DNA of 64,000 nt from Marsupella aquatica (GCA_973895155.1 OZ316893.1:19840001-19904000), one strand, 5' to 3'. Counted from the first letter of the stretch, positions 48,663 to 61,159 are shown. Notes: generated from the letters alone by a model not told the origin. Translations and numbers: made by a program.

Positions 48663-50431
48663 GGATTTAAGTGTATTAAACTTACTGTTATCGGAGCAAG
48701 ATGGATGATAGTAGCCCCTCAAAAGTCAAGTTGAAACTCTAGTTTCTCAAAACACAACCCTGTAAAAGGACTTTAAGGTACACACAACACTTTTTCTTGT
48801 TTGCTATGCAAGCAAACTTGGCAGTGTGTTCATTTAAAAAAATGTTTAGTTGGCATCAACCAGGTTCTTTTTTTTTGGCAGCAATTTGCAAAACTCCACT
48901 ACCTTAAAAAGTTATCACCACATTAGGCGGAATTTGTGACTTTTCTTGTTCTTGGATTAGCACGTTGCACACCTAATTACAGACCCCAGTGGCCAGAATC
49001 TGATGCTGATCTTTAAGTCTAGAGAGATCTAACATCAGATATTGATCAAAGTGTAGAGAAATTTTCTAGCATTTCTCTTTCAGAGAAGGAAGTTAGCCTC
49101 GATGATAAAAAAAGAAAAATATTAAAAATGACCTTGGCATCAACTATTCTACCAAAATGGCAAAAGTACATTGCACAACCTCCGTTTCTTCCTCTTGCCT
49201 TCGCAATGCTCCAACAAATGGTAGTTCTTTACTTAAAAACATTTTTACTAGATTGTCACTGCTTTGTCGGATGTCATGATTTGCAAACATTTGTAGGTTA
49301 GTCATTAAAGTACCACATTTTTTTTTACAGGATGAGTGATTTAACCTTGGTTAATCACAAGCGACCTTATGACCCTCAGATTGTCATGTAGTATAATTTT
49401 ACAGTCTCCACTACCCTTGCGTCAGATTATACACCTCCACTATTGGTCTGCTAGTGCAAATTCCACGCCCATCCTCGCCTCCCTATTTTTCAAGTGCCAT
49501 CACCCACCCTCATGGCAGGAGGTCCAACAGCAACAGCAATGAGAACTATGAGATTCTCCAATGTGGTGATCTACAGACTCTAAAACATTCTATAGTTAAC
49601 AAAATTAAGTAAAAAAGAGTGACATTAAAGTGATTAGTCTTAAGAAGATGGCTGATATCTGACAACATGAAGGTGGCAATCTAGAAATACCTGATCTTCA
49701 AAAATGTTTTTTGGTTCATGAACTATTTCAAAAACATTCAGAAGGGACATAGAAGAAATTTGAGTAATATTCCCTCGTTGATAGGACATTTCTAATCTAA
49801 AACTAGCTTTCTATCTTAGAGTGGTTGTTCCAATAGCGTCTTCTACCTCTTGTGATGGGGCACCCGAGCAATCACAAAGTTGTTCCCCCAATCCAAAACT
49901 CTATTCTCAAACACTAAGCAGATTCCAAACCGAAATATGGGTTGCCTTTGAGAAACGTGCCACAAACTTGCAAATGCCATTTAACAAAGCTCATCACCGA
50001 ACCCATTGCAATTTGACTACTATTGGCTGCAACAGAGCAACAATGTGTACAAGAGAGCGCAAGATGCACAAAACTGAAGCTATCAGAATAGCTAACTCCT
50101 ACCCAGTTCACCACAAGCAAATTTTACTACCTCAGAACAAATGGTCCCTAAACCAGTGCTTTCATGCCCGAGTGAAAATGCCCCTGTTATAGATTCCCAG
50201 AGTCAAGGGAGAAAAGGATGCAATGACCATACAACTGATGATTCAGTCCTAAAGCAAAGGGCATAATATGGAATACAACCAGCCTGGTCTCACATTGTAG
50301 AAACAGGAGACGCATCGCTGCCAAGAAAGGATGTATAAACCCACATACTGATTTCTTCAGAGGGCTTCACATGAAGCTCGAGATACACAGCAAATTCCAG
50401 CCAGGATCCTCTATTGCACCTAAAATAAGGC
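48663..50431. other. Intergenic and probable 3' flank of cpFtsY
   Basis: A dispersed segment with AGACCCCAGTGGCCAGAATC and TTAAGTCTAGAGAGATCTAA at 48985-49110 resembles those at 33.75, 34.15 and 35.8 kb. An open plus-strand frame at 49821-50192 lies opposite the likely 3' untranslated region of cpFtsY and has no domain. No other gene is seen. Confidence 0.45.
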
Positions 50432-53400
50432 CTAAGGGAAGAGAGCGTTTACAAAGGCCTCTGCGTCGAACGGTTGTAGATCTTCCAGCTTTTCTCCCAC
50501 GCCAACAAATTTTACTGGAATTCCCAGTTCATCCACGACACTCACCTGACAAGCAGCCCCAAGAGCAAAATCATGTTTTTTGGAGTTTCGGGTTTTAGGT
50601 TCTAATTTTGCACAATATGTAATGTGATTAAGTATCATTACTGTCACACAAATTCCTGGTCAGCAATATTTACGCCAGGTCCATCAAACGGACCTGCAAT
50701 GTACAGAGTTTAACATCTCTCAGCAGCTGCGAATTGAGGAAAAGAGAGATGCATCTTCTGGTAGTACCATAAACACTATTTTGAGGATGACACGTACCAC
50801 ACAACCCCCTCTTGAAGTTCCATCGAGCTTCGTGACAATAAATCCCGTAACGCCGGCTACCTGATGATAGAGAGAAATCAGAAAATGAACTCAAGACCCT
50901 ATGTAGCTGTCTCCTCAACCGAAGGTTGCAGTCACAAAACGCAGGGAGTTCCAGGAATTCTTTATGTTGCTAACCACTCATCTGGAGCAATTGAAACCGT
51001 CTACAGACGTGGAAGGAGGCTCCGGAGATAGTTACAGCTTGGAAGGAACTCTAATTGACTCTCTCTGCAACCGATCCAGGGAAAATCCAAGGAAATTCTA
51101 CAGCCAGAGTAATACTTACAACCCAATGCAAGGACTCTAATGATGTGCACTTTGTAAGACTGCAGACGGAACTGTGACGGGAAGGCGGCAGAAGGTTTCC
51201 GATTTAAAGCATTTATCAGAACAGCCAGATTTGGCGAAAAGTTTAGAATGTTGAACATGGGCGGCTAACTACCGTTGTTAGAGAGAATCAAACATCGGTT
51301 GAAGAATGAGGTCAAGGTCCGGAGGAATCCTTTCCAGATGACGAACATAGTGACGTGAAAACTCTCTAGTGTCGAGAAGGGAAATATTCCAACAGAGCAG
51401 GCCTACATAATTTTCTATCGGCCCGAAAAAATATTTTAGTTCTTCTGTGTCCATATGAGATATCCATTTCTGATTTAATCGATATTGCTTCCAGAACATA
51501 ACCCACCTGGTTAAACTCCCTAGCCTGTGGGAGCATATTGAGGCCAGTTGTACCATCCAACACCATCAAAACCTCCTGAAGCAAGGACCAGAAACCCATT
51601 ACTAAAGCGGAAACTGATTCAGGAAAGCCACATCAATGTTCTATAAAGTCAAAGGCATGCCAGTCACGAACTTGTTCCATGGGCCAACTCGACTCAAACA
51701 TACATTTGGGGCACTGGGTAGGACTTTTGAAATTGCACGCTTGCAATTACGGAGTTCTTCCATCAAGTTAAAATTGTTGTGAAGTCCTGCACGTCATATA
51801 CCAAATATTTAATGCAAAGTGTTACCTCTATCAAGTGATTACATTGCATAAAACATGCAGACTTTCCAGCATGGCTTGCTCACCAATATGGCAAAAGGTG
51901 AGCAAGAATTTCGAAGCTCAACTCTGAGACTTATAAATTAGTACTTACTTCCAGATGTATCCGCCAATAATACGTCATAGCCCTCTTCAACTGCCCGCTT
52001 TGTAGCTTGCGCCAACACTGCACATCGGGAGAAGGGGAGGTGATGATCATTCTTGCTAAAACAAGTTTGAATAATTAGTTAGACAATTTTCAGACCGAAG
52101 CTACAGGTCAGTAAAATCCTTCCCGAGTTTCACCAGACCAGCAAACACTCGGTTATCCTATTTGCTCCATCAAGGACAGATAATGTCCTTGGTGTATAAG
52201 TTCCTCTGATAGTAATTAAATTATCAGACCACATTCAGAAACGTCCGGAAATGATTCATCGGGGTAACAAAATCCAAGTGTACCAATTTAAAATAAGCAT
52301 ACCCGCAGCGGGCCTCTTTCTCTCTCCTTCTCCCATCTCGATGTCTGAACTTGTCCTATTCGCCCATATTTCTAGTTGTTCACGGGCTGCTGCTCGGAAT
52401 GTGTCACCTGCTGCCATCAACACCTGCGATTGCATAATTAGTTCCTGTGAGGACTGTGATGTTATCATTTACGATATTTACCTCAACGGCTGCCCTTGCA
52501 GAGAGCTTGTTCTTAATGAAGAGTTTCAATGAGAGAAGAGCCTTGCGGCCAGATTGAGAAATACCTTTGTGTCTTCCACCTTCTTGAACCTGTGTGCCAA
52601 CTTCCCTGCAAATCTGGAAAAATCATTATGAATGCTCCAGAGACCCCACCAGTGTAGAAAGCGACATCAGACTTTGTAAAAAGGAGCTGGAGTGACAATA
52701 TCCATTTCAGACCAAAAAACAATTCTACGAACATTAGATTAATAGTAACTGACAAATATTTGATTCAGTATGTAACGGCACAAAATAATAGAAATTATTT
52801 CCCAACCTAGATATAAGATTATAGGAACCTTCAGTAATCAATGGAGAAGTATGTACTTAGCAGACAAATCTTTTGCATGTCTCAACTTGTTCAAAAGTGT
52901 GCAAGAGAAGGATACCTATAGTAGTAGTTTTCCCACCACCATTCACACCCACGATCATAATCACAGCTGGTCGACTGCGGCCCAGCCAAATATTTAACGA
53001 AGCATTAGAAAATGTGAGAACTCCTTCATAATAAACCCCGCACTCACGTTTTCTGTAAAATTGACATTATCGTTTAAATATTTATTTTTCAGGCCTGGTG
53101 GAGGTTCCTGGTCTGGGGCTCACCTTGTGCCAAGTTGTAAGTCCGTGCTCGAAATCTTCTGTGTCAGAAGTTTGACAATGCTTGCTTTCAATGCACTCTG
53201 CAATTGACAGACTTATTTCGATTACTCTGTTTGCTCCTCTTCCTTACAATTTTCTTTATATGATATCAATAATTGAGAAAGCTACTCACATCCTGGAGAG
53301 AACACCCCATAAAGTTTATGAAGACGGGTACCAAGACTTATCTCAAACTGCAAATCTCAGATCTGATGAAATTCCAAACAGTTCTAGCGATCATAGATTC

Positions 53401-54353
53401 TTCAAGGGAGCACTTCATACCTTAATTTCGCCACCTGTGGTCAACTTTCCCGCGAGGATGTCTTTCCGTATCCCATCGACAATCTTAAGGGCAGTCCGTG
53501 GCCCAAAGTCTGCGACAAGCAAAGCCTGTGAGAGACAACAGATTGAGTTCTCCGTCTCTGTTCTGTTTCACAAAATTAAATGCCACCAAGTTCACTTCCA
53601 AGTTTGTTTTCAACGAACCATATATCAGAATAATTGTCAAAAATCCAGTCCTGGATAGACTATTCTATTTCGTTTATTTGTTCATTTTTCATCATAGATA
53701 ACGTAAATTCTCGCCTAACTAACCAATGCACGATTAAGTAGTTCAATAACATACAATCTGGCACAGCTTTTTAATTTCAAACTGATACAAACTGAGACTC
53801 GTACATAACAATCAAGAATTCAATTCGTTAAGCATCTTCCCGTGTCTTCAACATTTTTCTGACTTCTATTTTGATAGCAAAGAGCAGAATCCGCCCCGAG
53901 ACTGTGTAAAGAAATTTCATCAGCTATCACGGGCCCTACCTCTTCCAACTCATCCAGAGTGTTCTCCGAGTCAGGGAGATTCCAGTATGTGAGCAGTTCG
54001 TCCACCACAGACAAGTTCTGCCTGGTCTTGGAGAAGCCATTGAACAGTCTATCAATGTCACCCTTTGCCTTCTCCTTAATGACTCTTCCCAGCTTGCCAA
54101 AGAATCCCACTTTGCTCTCGCTGCTCGCTGCACATCTTACGTCCGCTCTCTTCTTCTCCGTCTCTAGGCTTTTGCAGCTGCTGCTGCTGCTGCTGCTGCT
54201 CTGGCTCTGGATATGGATCTGGCTCTTCCACTGGGGAAGACATACAGCTGTGCTACAAGCGAAAGATTGGCGAGAGGATCGTAGCTGATTGATAGATGGG
54301 GGCGAAGAGGCCAGGCCACTGCCACCCAAAGAGGTGCTGGCGAAGACCGCCAT
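50432..54353 (-). CDS. CPFTSY: Chloroplast signal recognition particle receptor cpFtsY (SRP GTPase)
   Basis: Eleven exons on the minus strand, all joining in frame: 54353-53940, 53525-53421, 53197-53124, 52974-52916, 52605-52565, 52423-52303, 52017-51949, 51786-51704, 51575-51507, 50860-50798 and 50545-50432. The product is 403 residues, near the usual size for plant cpFtsY. The start is the first in-frame ATG; the frame upstream has none. Residues 1-75 are Ser-rich like a chloroplast transit peptide and include a polyserine run (52-59). The N-domain follows (about 80-195, with LDELEEALLVADFGP). The GTPase domain shows G1 GVNGGGKTT (207-215), the insertion-box motif DTFRAAAREQLEIWA (238-252), DTSGR (291-295), TKLDG (355-359) and the C-terminal GVGEKLEDLQPFD (381-393). 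cpFtsY binds cpSRP54 and delivers light-harvesting proteins to ALB3 at the thylakoid. All key GTPase motifs are present, so it should be functional. Confidence 0.97.
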
Positions 54354-54485
54354 GATTCCAGAAGGGCGACGAGGTTTAAGGCATGGAGGAAAAACTACTG
54401 GTACATTCTGTGCGGTGCCTTCAAGAAAGGATGATTTGAGATGGTGGCTGTACAATACTCGTAATGTGTATAAAGTACAAACTCC

Positions 54486-54491
54486 TTTATA
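54486..54491 (-). promoter_or_regulatory. Candidate TATA box of cpFtsY
   Basis: On the minus strand GATATAAAGG gives a TATAAA at 54491-54486. A start about 30 bases downstream would fall near 54456, leaving a leader of about 100 bases before the ATG at 54353. A second, weaker TTATAC lies nearer the gene. Position is the only support. Confidence 0.35.
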
Positions 54492-54678
54492 TCGTAACTA
54501 AACTGTTTGGATACCTAAACAATGTTTTTTGAGGGGGAAGGAAGGCCAATGAGACTAATGGAGTTCACAATCTTTGAAATATTTTTCTTTTTGTGAAGAA
54601 GGGCAAAGAAATATTGAGCACATCGTGAAGAGGGGGCTGGCTGGGAAGCCCCTATGGATTTCCAGAGCTAGGCTGGAA

Positions 54679-54818
54679 CTGATTCAAAACATAAAAAATT
54701 GCTCAAATAGGATCCTTTGGCAGTTTGGACCAATGTGTGACCTATTAACTGATTCAAAACATAAAAAATTGCTCAAATAGGACCCTTTGGCAGTTTTGAC
54801 CAATCTGTGACCTATTAA
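54679..54818 (+). repeat. 70-bp tandem duplication upstream of cpFtsY
   Basis: Two units start at 54679 and 54749 with CTGATTCAAAACATAAAAAA and continue with GCTCAAATAGGA(T/C)CCTTTGG and CCAAT(G/C)TGTGACCTATTAA. Only a few bases differ, so the duplication is recent. It lies about 190 bp upstream of the candidate TATA box. Confidence 0.95.
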
Positions 54819-54857
54819 CGGGCTCCTTACAATTTGCAGCCTTTTCCATTTGTTACA

Positions 54858-55690
54858 GACCCCACTAGAGGTCCCTCCCAAAATCCCTAGCACCACAGCG
54901 TGCTATGTCAACAACAACCGCAATAAACAAGACTCGTCAGTTTTGTGAATCAAACTTATAGTTTTCATTCGTGTTTGTGTCAATTTGGGTGTAAATTTTG
55001 GGACGCCGTGCCATAAAAGAAAAGTAAAAAGATTGGAAATGCAAAGAGCAAGACGGTTAAAATTGTCACTATGTAACCGTTTTAGTTACATTTCCAATTT
55101 TAAAACTTAAATTCAAATATTTATAAAAAGTATTTTTCATATAATAAATAATGACTAATAACTAACTTGATAACTTCCTTGTTAAACCGTAACTCCCGGT
55201 ATGTAAGGACCTCTCGTATTGTATGGCCATTAATGCTAGGAAGAGCACATAGAAACCCAGGATCGGGGAGGAGGAATGGCTGGAATCTTGAAAGTTCATC
55301 AAATTTTATACTCAAAACTATTTACTCATTCTCAAAACAAAAAATACCCAGTCGTAGATCTCATTGAGATCTTTCTTTTGCACCCTAGATCGCCTTCTAA
55401 CATGGATGAATAAGATTTCTAGAGGCATTACAAAATGGACGGCAAAGATCATAAAATCAACAAAATCGACGGCTAGGAAGGCTTGGATTTGTTTAATTTT
55501 TCATTTGAAAAATATTAACCCATTTGCAAAACGGACAGAACCCATCCATAGATCTATTTGAGATCTTTCTTTTGAGCCATAGATTGGCCATTATGATGGA
55601 CGGACGAGATTTCCGGAGATAAGAAATAGAGACGGCTCAGATCAACTCTTCCCCCTGATTTTATTAGCCAAGGGGTCCACGAACTAATTT
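54858..55690 (+). repeat. 834-bp direct repeat, copy B (right of cpFtsY)
   Basis: It aligns with copy A (47829-48662) over its whole length in the same orientation, 7,029 bp away, with scattered substitutions and single-base indels. Left-flank sequences differ (GTTACA here, TATTTTGG in copy A), as do right flanks (ATACGG versus GGGATTT), so both edges are defined. No clear target duplication is seen. Confidence 0.85.
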
Positions 55691-55729
55691 ATACGGTTTC
55701 AAGTGGTTGCTCATGCCCAAACTATTCAG

Positions 55730-56105
55730 GGCATCTTTCACACAAATGAAACATCCATTGGCAATTGGTTTATAAATTTTGACCATTTTCACCCTTGTTG
55801 GCAACGGAGCAAATGATCTCAATCAAAAGAATATCAAACTTTGTCAGGTAACAGATTGGACATCAGAGAACAGGCTGAAAAACATTTGGGCTAAAATAAA
55901 GATCCAAAAGTTGTCAAAATAAATACACAAGTGTGCCAAAAACCAGCATTTCATAGCTGGTGAAGGCAGCTGGAAAAAGTGTTTGGGCGTCCTTCCAAAA
56001 GCAGCTGGTCAGTTAATTTTGGGTGTAAAGTGAGGCAGCGTGTTACACACTCCATTGGGATAGGCAAAACAAACCCCTCTGTCCATCCAGGCTTGCCTTA
56101 AAAAA
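55730..56105 (+). repeat. Dispersed repeat family, copy 1
   Basis: It shares ordered blocks with the segment at 61915-62300: CATC(T/C)TTCACA, CAATTGGTT, GCAACGGAGCAAATGATCTC or a variant, AATAAAT(A/G)CACAA, GTGT(G)CCAAAAA(A)C, GTCCTTC and GGGAT(A/G)GGCAAAAC(A/C)AACCCCT. It starts just after copy B of the 834-bp repeat. No coding content is recognised. Confidence 0.65.
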
Positions 56106-57627
56106 ACTACTCAAGGCGTCTTTCACAAAAGCCCTTCCCAAAATTCCTTCCAAAAGGCATTCAGACGCTTCTTCTTTCGAGTGTAAACTAGCTCATCACT
56201 TTATGAGTCCAAGGGGCGAGCCAAGGGGATGGCAATGTCCTAGGGCCCTGGGGGATCTCACTTCCTTGAAAATGGCACATCATATGTGACAAAACTCGGG
56301 GTTTGTTTTATTGTTTTAAGGGAAAACTCTAAATTAATTATAGATAAACTTTCCAATCTTTGAAATCCAATTTTTAGATTTATGAACAAAAGACTCGGGG
56401 GGCCTCACTCCTAGGGGGGTCCCATATCCTGTGAAAAATTTTGCCGAGGAACAAACACCCTAAAACATTTAAAGGTATTTTTTGTCCTGACTTTTTGGAA
56501 TATTCTTGAAATCTTCTCATATTTGATTCTAATAATCACTATGATTATTATAGTTCTCAAAACTGGATTCAAACACCCCTAATGTTCTTCCACAAATTTA
56601 AAAGTTTTCTACTAAACCCAATTAAAACACCCTATACTTATTGGCACGTGATGGGTTGGAAGAAAAGTTCTAAGTGAGTAGGTAACATTTTGATGACATG
56701 AGCTAGCCTTGAAAAGGGTAACAAATTCATTTATGTTTTCTAAATTTAGGATGTCCAAGCCTTAAAAACATTTCAAGTGATGGGGTCTTCACATAGTCAG
56801 ACCCCAGAGCTAGGGCCTCACTAAGAGTAAACCCCCTACCTAGTTGTGTACATACACAAAAAATTTAAAACCTTTTAAAATAGTTACCATTTATAGTAAC
56901 ATATGTAAACGTCAATATTCAATACTTTGCAGAATTTCTAAATAATGCAAGTTCACTCCATTTAACCCAGGCTAGATTAAAAAACAGAATAACTATGTCA
57001 ATGAGTACCCTAAATGAGTTTAGATTCACCTTCATGTGTACGCACCGCTTCCCATGTGGGGGACAATTTCTCTAATTATCCGAACTTATTTTTGAAATAA
57101 TCGGGTAGTCAGGCCCAAAATCTTAGCAATTATTTATTTCTTGTGTGTACCAAGATGGCATGGTATATTGTTCTCAGTAAGCTTAAAGTACATACCTGAG
57201 GCAAAGTACAAAAAGTTCAGCCTGATTCTTGACACAAATCACTGCAGTTTCATTTGAAAGACTTTACTTTAAGAAAAAAACATGATTTGGAGTGAGAAAG
57301 GATACTTCACAATGAACTAATTAAATTAGCTTAAGTTTTGTAAATGCATTACTATTAATTTTTGAACGAGGCTATATATCAAGACTTACTTACACCAAAG
57401 GTTACAACTCTTCCCCATCCAATCAGAGCACATCTAATTTTTGTTAATATCATGCAAGCATTGTAAAGAGACTAATATTGAATGGTCAACCCTCAATATG
57501 CTCTTGAATAAGTCCTCGCATGTGCATTCTTCTTTTTTTTCCTTTTGACAAAAATTTCCCCAAATTGTGTGGGGATTGAATAGCTTGACAGGGGATTGGT
57601 CTTGGGACCGGTCTTTGAATCTTGGCC
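56106..57627. other. No gene recognised
   Basis: AT-rich, apparently non-coding sequence. It may be intergenic or upstream of the coiled-coil gene. Confidence 0.45.
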
Positions 57628-57681
57628 TTAGACGAGTCTCAATGTCAGACAAATTGTCTAAAGACATTGAGACTCGTCTAA
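57628..57681. repeat. Perfect 19-bp inverted repeat (hairpin)
   Basis: The arms TTAGACGAGTCTCAATGTC (57628-57646) and GACATTGAGACTCGTCTAA (57663-57681) are fully complementary. The 16-base spacer itself contains AGACA/TGTCT, so the transcript could form a nearly continuous 24-pair stem with a small AAA bulge. It lies 0.9 kb upstream of the coiled-coil gene. It may be a small foldback element or a small-RNA precursor. Confidence 0.9.
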
Positions 57682-58505
57682 AGTTGGAGCCCATAGTACT
57701 TGCATTTCTTGTAATTGAATCATGTTCATGTCAGCAGTTTCGTAACCAGAGGCCAAGAGGTGCCCCTTTCTCATTCTGACCATTATCCAGATTGATCACC
57801 CAGAGCAATCAAGAGAGCTTGGAATGAATGCATGACCCTTAGAAAAGAATAAAGATTGAAGGGTATGGCTACAAAACTTGTTACATTTGGAAATGATGGG
57901 AATTCATCTTTTGCTGAATTGCCTTACCTGTCTTAATTTCAGACCATGAAGTCATAACAGGCTTGAGATTGTGAAATGGGGCAATATGCAAGGCAAAGTC
58001 AGAAAAGGCTTTGCCACATTATGAAATCAGAAGTGTGCAATTTGCAATTTTGGGACCTCAGGAATTGGGTGTAGATCGGAATGATCTCAAGCTGAATGAT
58101 CTCAAGCTGACAAGTGTGATATAGTCAGACACAGTGTCATAGCCCAACTACAAGCCCAGGATTAAAAGTCTTCACTTCCGACAGACTTCAATATTAGTCA
58201 TCTGCTAACAGACATTCAAATAATGTTGTTCACTAGAATTCAATGTAGGGTCTCACAAAAGATCAAAAACTTTCAGGTGGTTTTCAGCAAAAGCCTCAAC
58301 TAGATATTTTGAAGACCAAAAGAAGATCAGATTTTTCCTACAGTTGCCCAGGGCACAGTATACCCGAATTCTTTTGAAGGAAAGAATTACTTTAAGTTGT
58401 ACTTTGACAAGTTCATAAAAGTTGTAAGTAATGCGATGTAAGAGAACCCACAAATTTTGTCGTAAGTGAATTGATCCAGTTTATAGCTGAGCCCCTTTTC
58501 AGGTG

Positions 58506-59833
58506 ATGGCAGAATTTGAACCACCCAAGGGCCCAGTGACAGATGACACAGTTCCAAATGAGGATGGAGCAGTTGGATCATCTTCTGTTGTAAACCAAAA
58601 CACAGCCCAGAATGTTGTCAAACGAGGTGATAACATTGTACTGACACCCCTGTGCTTGTTCAATTCAGCGTAACTGCCATAGCATTGACTATGTAATATC
58701 TTGGTGTCTAATGTGATGGATCTCCAGGTATCTTGAAGAATTAGGATTCGCTATATTACTGCAAGACGACTTTTGTGAATATTTGCATAGATCGTTGTTT
58801 AAGGTGTGTCAACCACGCCACTCAGTCTACCTTCAGTCACTCAATCACTAATGACTTGAAGCAAGCAGCATAGTCCCACTACTATAGCAGTTGAATTCAA
58901 TAGTTTTGACAAACAGGCAAATTAATGCTTACAATAGAGTGTTTGAAATGCATATAATGTTAATTAGAGCATTAAGTTTTTCATTCTTTATATAGTTCAG
59001 CCCTCCCTGAAATCACTTCTTTGTTGTGTACCATATCTATGACTCAAGAGGGTTGGTAGGGGGGGTTGGTTCCTTCCACATTATACTCATGAATAGAGAG
59101 GGACATGATTTTTAAAGAGTGTGATCCATTCACAGTTGTGCTTTAAGTCCTACACAACTACTATCTTAGAGATCCAAAGTAGCATAGCTACAAAGAGCCT
59201 CCTGTCACGCTTCCAAAGTAGCATAGCTACAAAGTCTTGCCCCGTCTACTATATGGAAGATAAGCAACTTTCAAATGTGCACTTTTATACTCAATGTGTA
59301 AGTCATCTCAAGTAGTGATTGAACAAATTAAGTATCTGTCATCGTACGTACAACAAGATTATATGATTGCCTTTTAGTGTCTGAGTTCGATAAAGATTTA
59401 CCCCGGGAAATCTTTGACAAATATATCTTAGCTTGCTATATCCGTGGGATCTTGAATCTAAATGGTGCATGATTCTTAGCTACTACTGTTGTCAATGGCA
59501 CCAATTAATAGACACCCAGCAAGGCAAGTCATGTCTAAGTAGCTAGTTATGTCTGACATTTTTTTCTCCTTGTTTGAGCATGCAGAGGCTCCAGATAGCC
59601 TCAGACGACTCTCAGACGCATTGGAAGGATGGAAAAACAAGCAAGATGAAATAAACAAGAAATTCCTTGAAAGTTTTGAGCAGATTGGGAGTGATCTTTC
59701 AAAAATCCACAGTGATACTGGAAATTTGCGAAGAACCTATGATGACATGCGGGTCGCTCAAAGAAAGGCTTCTGTGAGATCCTCACGAAGACGGACAACA
59801 ATCCATCCACCACCTCCACCCAAAGAAAGTTAA
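58506..59833 (+). CDS. Unrecognised 122-residue protein with a predicted coiled coil
   Basis: Two-exon model: exon 1 58506-58626, intron 58627-59585 (GTGATA...GCAG), exon 2 59586-59833 ending in TAA. The ATG at 58506 follows an acceptor (CCTTTTCAG, ending 58502) by three bases, so the leader is probably spliced. An extra upstream coding exon is not excluded. Residues 1-40 are acidic and Ser/Asn-rich (MAEFEPPKGPVTDD), probably disordered. Residues 43-95 form an amphipathic segment with heptad-like hydrophobics (SLRRLSDALEGWKNKQDEIN, then FLESFEQIGSDLSKI), a likely coiled coil. The tail is strongly basic (RSSRRRTTIH) then PPPPPKES. No transit peptide or membrane segment is seen. I recognise no family. 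The intron and the change in composition across exon 2 support a gene, but expression evidence would be needed. Confidence 0.5.
59173..59234 (+). repeat. 39-bp-spaced direct repeat inside the intron
   Basis: TCCAAAGTAGCATAGCTACA plus AAG occurs at 59173 and again at 59212, within the intron of the coiled-coil gene. Each copy contains the near-palindrome GTAGCATAGCTAC. Confidence 0.85.
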
Positions 59834-61159
59834 TTGATGAGTTGCCTCACAAGTTATGAGTAATATATGTCCTTTGTAAGTAGCATTTTGGGGTTGTAGA
59901 CTGAGGGATTTTCTTGCAGCCTAAACTTAATATGGCACAGCTCACATCCTTACGAAGAAATTGTAGGGCATACTTTAAGTAGGTGTCAAAGTGGGATCAT
60001 TATCCTGTTCTCTTTCATGCTTCACCAATGAGGTTATAAATGGATACAAAAACTGATCCATAATTCATCTGTTCATTCAACTCCATCTCAAGAGCCCCCT
60101 CACCCCCACCCACCAAGATTGGTGTTTGAAGAATCCAAAATAAAGAATTGCTTAGAGCATTGGCAGGCCCATGCACCTGACTGTTTGGCAGGGGTTTGGG
60201 CCCCAACATCTTTCCCAGGTGAGATTGACTTATATAACAATAATGCATCAAGTGACAAGAGGCAAACCTTCCTATGAAAAACCCACAAACTTGACACCGT
60301 ATATAGCCTGCAACCCTGCCCGCAACCCTGTGCATGATACAGACTGTCATGCAACAAGCAGTGTAGAATCAATTTGGCAGGATGGGGAAAAGTTGAATGG
60401 TGACATGGAAAAATGGAGAATAATTATGGTAGCCCACAGAGCTTGTTGGGACACGGGCTGCAAAAACATTGGGAATTGCAGCGACCCTTACAAGCCCTAA
60501 CTTGATCAAGGGAAGTCCCAAAATTTTGCCAGTCACATGATGTGCCAGCCCGGTGCCCTATGCCAGGCACTGATGTTGATGCTTTTGGAGATATAAAAGT
60601 TATCTAAACTATTCATTAATGGACTTGGAAACCCAGGACAGGACCCCAACCAGGAATTATGAAAAATAGAAAACTAGGGAGTATGGCATTTTTCATGACT
60701 TTTATGCAGAATCAAGAACCAAATGAATGATTGATTTCTCTCTCAAGAAAAAAGACCAAAAGAGTTGGTTTGTTTCAACTGTTTTCCATACTTGGAGATA
60801 ATAATTTCAGTCAATCAGTGATCGGGTCACTGACTAATTCAGAACATAATCTACCTGACTTCTGGCTGGTAGCTTGCCTGATTGTCTTGAGAGTGGATTC
60901 CTTCCCCTGCCAATGGCCATTGAGAGTAATGCGTTAAACAGGCTCAAGACAGGCAGCACGACAAAATGTGGACAGATGAACCTAAACACAATGTGAACAA
61001 AACATGTTCCCAAAAGGTTTGACGAAGGCGTCCACATTTGATTTTTCAAAATTCCTCTGAATTTTTTATGCAATATTTACAATATCATGAAAAAATGAGG
61101 GGGCACTACAATAATGGCGCTTGCGTACTTCATTGAGGCCGTTAACTCTCTTCTTTCTA
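59834..61159. other. No gene recognised
   Basis: The first few hundred bases are probably the 3' untranslated region of the coiled-coil gene. The rest is non-coding; an open plus-strand frame at 60171-60500 has no known domain. Confidence 0.4.

Noticed and set aside
54354-54455. N-terminal extension of cpFtsY starting at 54455
   Set aside because: The upstream in-frame codon is TTG, not ATG, and lies at the predicted transcription start; the ATG at 54353 is the first available.
58506-59833. KxDL/BLOC-1-type subunit as identity of the coiled-coil protein
   Set aside because: The helix has the right size, but the KxDL signature is not present and spacing of charged residues differs.
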